From Avrilella dinanensis (GTDB lineage: Bacteria; Bacteroidota; Bacteroidia; Flavobacteriales; Flavobacteriaceae), in the NCBI RefSeq assembly GCF_002807015.1, contig NZ_NIPO01000001.1, positions 619,936 to 683,935 of the forward strand: 64,000 nucleotides of DNA. Direction: 5' to 3'. Of this stretch, positions 61,851 through 64,000 are shown piece after piece. The notes below the pieces were generated by a model. The model saw nothing but the letters and a program-made list of their open reading frames with translations. It was not told where the DNA came from and made no database searches. Position 1 is the first letter of the stretch, and the number at the start of each line of letters is the position of its first letter. A program made the position numbers and the translations under genes.

Positions 61851-62936
61851 TTATTTTTCTTTAAACAGGGAAGCCAGAGCCTTAAAATTCTCATTCATAT
61901 CGAAATATTTTTGGCAGGTTAAATAGCTGGTTTTACCCATTTCTTGATGGCTTTGTTGCATGATTTCAAAAATGCTGTCGAGTTCATTTATGTTGTCAAA
62001 CAAGAAGCCGTTTTCACCACTATGAACGATATCTTTATTGCCAATAACTCTTTTAGCCACTACCGGTTTCCTTAAAGCCATAGCTTCGAGTACCGCCAAT
62101 GGCAAGCCTTCCCATAGCGATGTTTGTAAAAAAACATCTATTTTATTGACCCATTCGTAAACTTCCTCTGAGGTGTAAAACCACCCTGTAATCCTGATAT
62201 TTGGAGCTGTTAGTGCTTGATATAGCTCTCCGTCGCCTATCCAAATAAAATTGTACTGAGGGAAACGCAAAGCAATTTCGTTAAATAGTACAGGGTTTTT
62301 TTGCATTGTTATTCTTCCGACAATACCAAATGTAAGCACATTGTTATTATACGAATGATACTTTGCCGCAACTTTAGGAAAATCAATCCCATTCCTTACT
62401 AAAACCGATTTACCAAAGCTTTTGGCTATTTCATATTCCGTGTCGCCACAAGCGATAGTCGTTCCGCCAAAAAATCGCTGAGAATATTTTTCAATAAATT
62501 TATAGAGTCTTCTTTTTGAGGCTGAAATATCCTGACGCAAAAATGAATAACCATGCGGAGTATAAAACACTTTTTTCTTATTGGCAAAGAGCAAGCTGTT
62601 GGCAAATCTTCCAAGTACGCCTGCTTTGGAGGAATGTAAATGAATGATTTCCGGATTCAGTTTCTTCAAGAGTTTTCTGAGCTCTAAAACCGAGCGAAAG
62701 TCTTTAATCGGCGAAAGCTCGCGAACCATATCAATTTCAACCAGATTGACATTTTTAGAAAATTCCTTTTTGATGTTTTCAGGAATAATTTCTTTGCGTT
62801 TACTGCTATAGATAATGGTTGTTTCAATTTCTTTAGCGATTTCTTCCGAGCCAAAAAAGTGGGATAAATTTTTAAAATAGGTGTACACACCTCCACCAAG
62901 GGCTTCTACAATATGTACGACTTTAGTTTTATCCAT
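61851..62936 (-). CDS. Glycosyltransferase family 4
   Basis: 361 residues from ATG 62936 (MDKTKVVHIVEALGGGVYTYFKNL). The frame extends further upstream, but a minus-strand TACCTTTG box at 62958-62965 and the family start fix the shorter form. Two Rossmann folds are seen: IHLHSSKAGVLGRFAN, FYTPHGYSFLRQD and the C-terminal LWEGLPLAVLEAMALRKPVVA (Ex7E motif). It transfers a sugar from an activated donor. It is antisense to the surrounding locus, so it has its own control. Confidence 0.9.
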   Translation of the reverse strand: MDKTKVVHIVEALGGGVYTYFKNLSHFFGSEEIAKEIETTIIYSSKRKEIIPENIKKEFSKNVNLVEIDMVRELSPIKDFRSVLELRKLLKKLNPEIIHLHSSKAGVLGRFANSLLFANKKKVFYTPHGYSFLRQDISASKRRLYKFIEKYSQRFFGGTTIACGDTEYEIAKSFGKSVLVRNGIDFPKVAAKYHSYNNNVLTFGIVGRITMQKNPVLFNEIALRFPQYNFIWIGDGELYQALTAPNIRITGWFYTSEEVYEWVNKIDVFLQTSLWEGLPLAVLEAMALRKPVVAKRVIGNKDIVHSGENGFLFDNINELDSIFEIMQQSHQEMGKTSYLTCQKYFDMNENFKALASLFKEK

Positions 62937-62957
62937 CTTCTTGAAAAAATTGCACAG

Positions 62958-62965
62958 CAAAGGTA
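62958..62965 (-). promoter_or_regulatory. -7 box TACCTTTG of the GT4 gene
   Basis: A TAnnTTTG match on the minus strand, 21 bases before ATG 62936. Confidence 0.5.
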
Positions 62966-63056
62966 TAAAAACAAAAGATTCTTTTAAGCAAAAACTATTC
63001 GCCTTTGTCGAAATCAATAATAAATAAGGTATGTTTTTCCAATAGGAAAAATGAAG

Positions 63057-63064
63057 TATCTTTG
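63057..63064 (+). promoter_or_regulatory. -7 box TATCTTTG of the DUF6056 gene
   Basis: An exact consensus match 31 bases before ATG 63096. Confidence 0.55.
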
Positions 63065-63095
63065 GAAATATTAACAGAAACAAGAAATTCAGTTT

Positions 63096-64000
63096 ATGTC
63101 AAAGAAGAAAGCGTTGTATATATTAACAGGTTCAATTTTTGCTATATTAGCCTTTATTATTCATTTTTTCACACCATTACATTCTGATGATTTTTTCTAT
63201 GAAATGAGAGGACTTTCTTTGGAGAAACAATGGGAGCATTATTTGGGGTGGAGCGGAAGGCTTGTAGCAAATTTCATTACTCCTTTGATTTTAGTGATTA
63301 AAAACAAAGTGCTCATTGCAGTAGTTCAGTCTGTGGGGTTAATTGCATTGTTTCACTATTTGTCACAATTGCCAGAAATGGCAACCAAATTTGAGTCCAA
63401 ATACCCTAAGTATTTAAAATTTATTCTGATTTCGTCACTTTTTTGGCTTTTTCACCCAGCTTTGGGACACGCAACATTCTGGATAGCAGGCTCGGCAAAT
63501 TATTTGTGGACGAATCTTATTGTTTGTATTTATCTGGCAGCATTATTGAATTACTACTACAAAGATAAATTTTCTTATGCCTTGTTTTTCCTGGCTTTAA
63601 TTGCCGGTTGTTCAAATGAAAACACAGCTCCTATTATTGTTGGGTTTACCTTTTTGTTGCTACTTTCAAAAGCATTTACAGACAAAAAAATAGACCTAAA
63701 GTTGGGAGTAACTTTTGTTTTCAATGCAATTGGCGGAGCATTACTCATCTTGTCTCCCGGAAATCAGGTAAGGCTGCAGCGAACCGAAGACTTGACAGGT
63801 TTAAAATGGAGAGATTTGTCTTTGATGGAAAAAATAAGCAAATTTGATAGTAATTACTGGGAGTTTTTAAAATATCCTATATTACTTTTAGTTATATTTT
63901 ATCTGATTATTTATCTTTTTCAGCCTGTGGAGTTTTTTAGGAAAGACAAAAAAATATCATTTTTAAGTATCTCTATAATATTTGCTTTAGGTTCTTATGC
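63096..64000 (+). CDS. DUF6056-like polytopic membrane protein (3' end outside window)
   Basis: The first 301 codons of a frame still open at base 64000. It starts MSKKKALYILTGSIFAILAF. Marks are HSDDFFYEMRG, YLGWSGRLVAN, HATFWIAGSANYLWTNLI, GCSNENTAP and ILSPGNQVRLQR, separated by about eight membrane helices. This set of D-D, G-R, W-x-G-S-x-N-Y and E-N motifs in the extracytoplasmic loops is what I know from DUF6056 and related GT-C-like membrane proteins of surface polysaccharide loci. A glycosyltransferase-like activity is inferred only. Confidence 0.8.
   Translation, partial: MSKKKALYILTGSIFAILAFIIHFFTPLHSDDFFYEMRGLSLEKQWEHYLGWSGRLVANFITPLILVIKNKVLIAVVQSVGLIALFHYLSQLPEMATKFESKYPKYLKFILISSLFWLFHPALGHATFWIAGSANYLWTNLIVCIYLAALLNYYYKDKFSYALFFLALIAGCSNENTAPIIVGFTFLLLLSKAFTDKKIDLKLGVTFVFNAIGGALLILSPGNQVRLQRTEDLTGLKWRDLSLMEKISKFDSNYWEFLKYPILLLVIFYLIIYLFQPVEFFRKDKKISFLSISIIFALGSY

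Noticed and set aside
63005..63187. Short plus-strand frame before the DUF6056 gene
   Set aside because: It overlaps the promoter and start of the larger DUF6056 frame in another phase and has no family features.

Overview
The window looks like a chromosomal segment of a member of the Flavobacteriaceae (Bacteroidota). The evidence is type IX secretion parts (PorP/SprF protein, type A and type B C-terminal sorting domains), promoters with the Bacteroidota -7 box TAnnTTTG, almost no Shine-Dalgarno sequences, AT-rich DNA, and family-typical neighbours such as rpmB-rpmG-DUF4295-ftsY and serS-DUF4286-rsmA-mgtE. The genus cannot be decided from the sequence alone.

Region 1 (1-9567) is a one-directional cell-surface cassette: the end of a repeat adhesin with almost identical 198-bp repeats, a 677-residue surface protein with a duplicated module, an L-type-lectin-like protein, a small gene broken by two frameshifts, a type B (CHU_C) secreted protein, its PorP/SprF partner and a PorE-like OmpA protein. 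A 14-bp inverted repeat and a two-gene helix-turn-helix module follow (9570-10392).

Region 2 (10.5-30.7 kb) is mostly housekeeping: mutS, a membrane-anchored phosphoesterase, a thioredoxin fold without cysteines, groES and groEL separated by an inserted four-helix-bundle gene, radC, a yjjG-like phosphatase, a DnaQ-like exonuclease, a RelE/ParE toxin-antitoxin pair, a FAH-family protein, cinA, ribosomal proteins L28 and L33, ftsY, a DUF721 protein, a type A T9SS cargo protein, idi, queD and manA. Two miniature inverted-repeat elements lie in the gaps.

Region 3 (30.7-56.3 kb) holds twin tRNA-Thr(TGT) genes, a biotin-dependent acyl-CoA carboxylase operon interrupted by a DUF1016 nuclease gene, a CPBP protease, an L-threonine dehydrogenase-like SDR protein, a TPP riboswitch in front of a PnuC/PnuT transporter, a YceI lipoprotein, aat, an OB-fold DUF3127 protein with an SSB-like tail, uvrC with a patatin/beta-barrel protein, mgtE, rsmA, serS, tandem tatA genes, a GH3 protein and a DUF6909 protein.

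Region 4 (56.3-64.0 kb) is a surface polysaccharide locus: chain-length regulator, flippase, two O-antigen polymerase/ligase-type membrane proteins, a GT2 and an oppositely oriented GT4 glycosyltransferase, and a DUF6056 membrane protein cut by the window end.

I did not see a clearly new multi-gene system. The most unusual items are the insertions into the groESL and carboxylase operons, the HTH pair behind the adhesin cassette, and the SSB-like tail on the DUF3127 protein.
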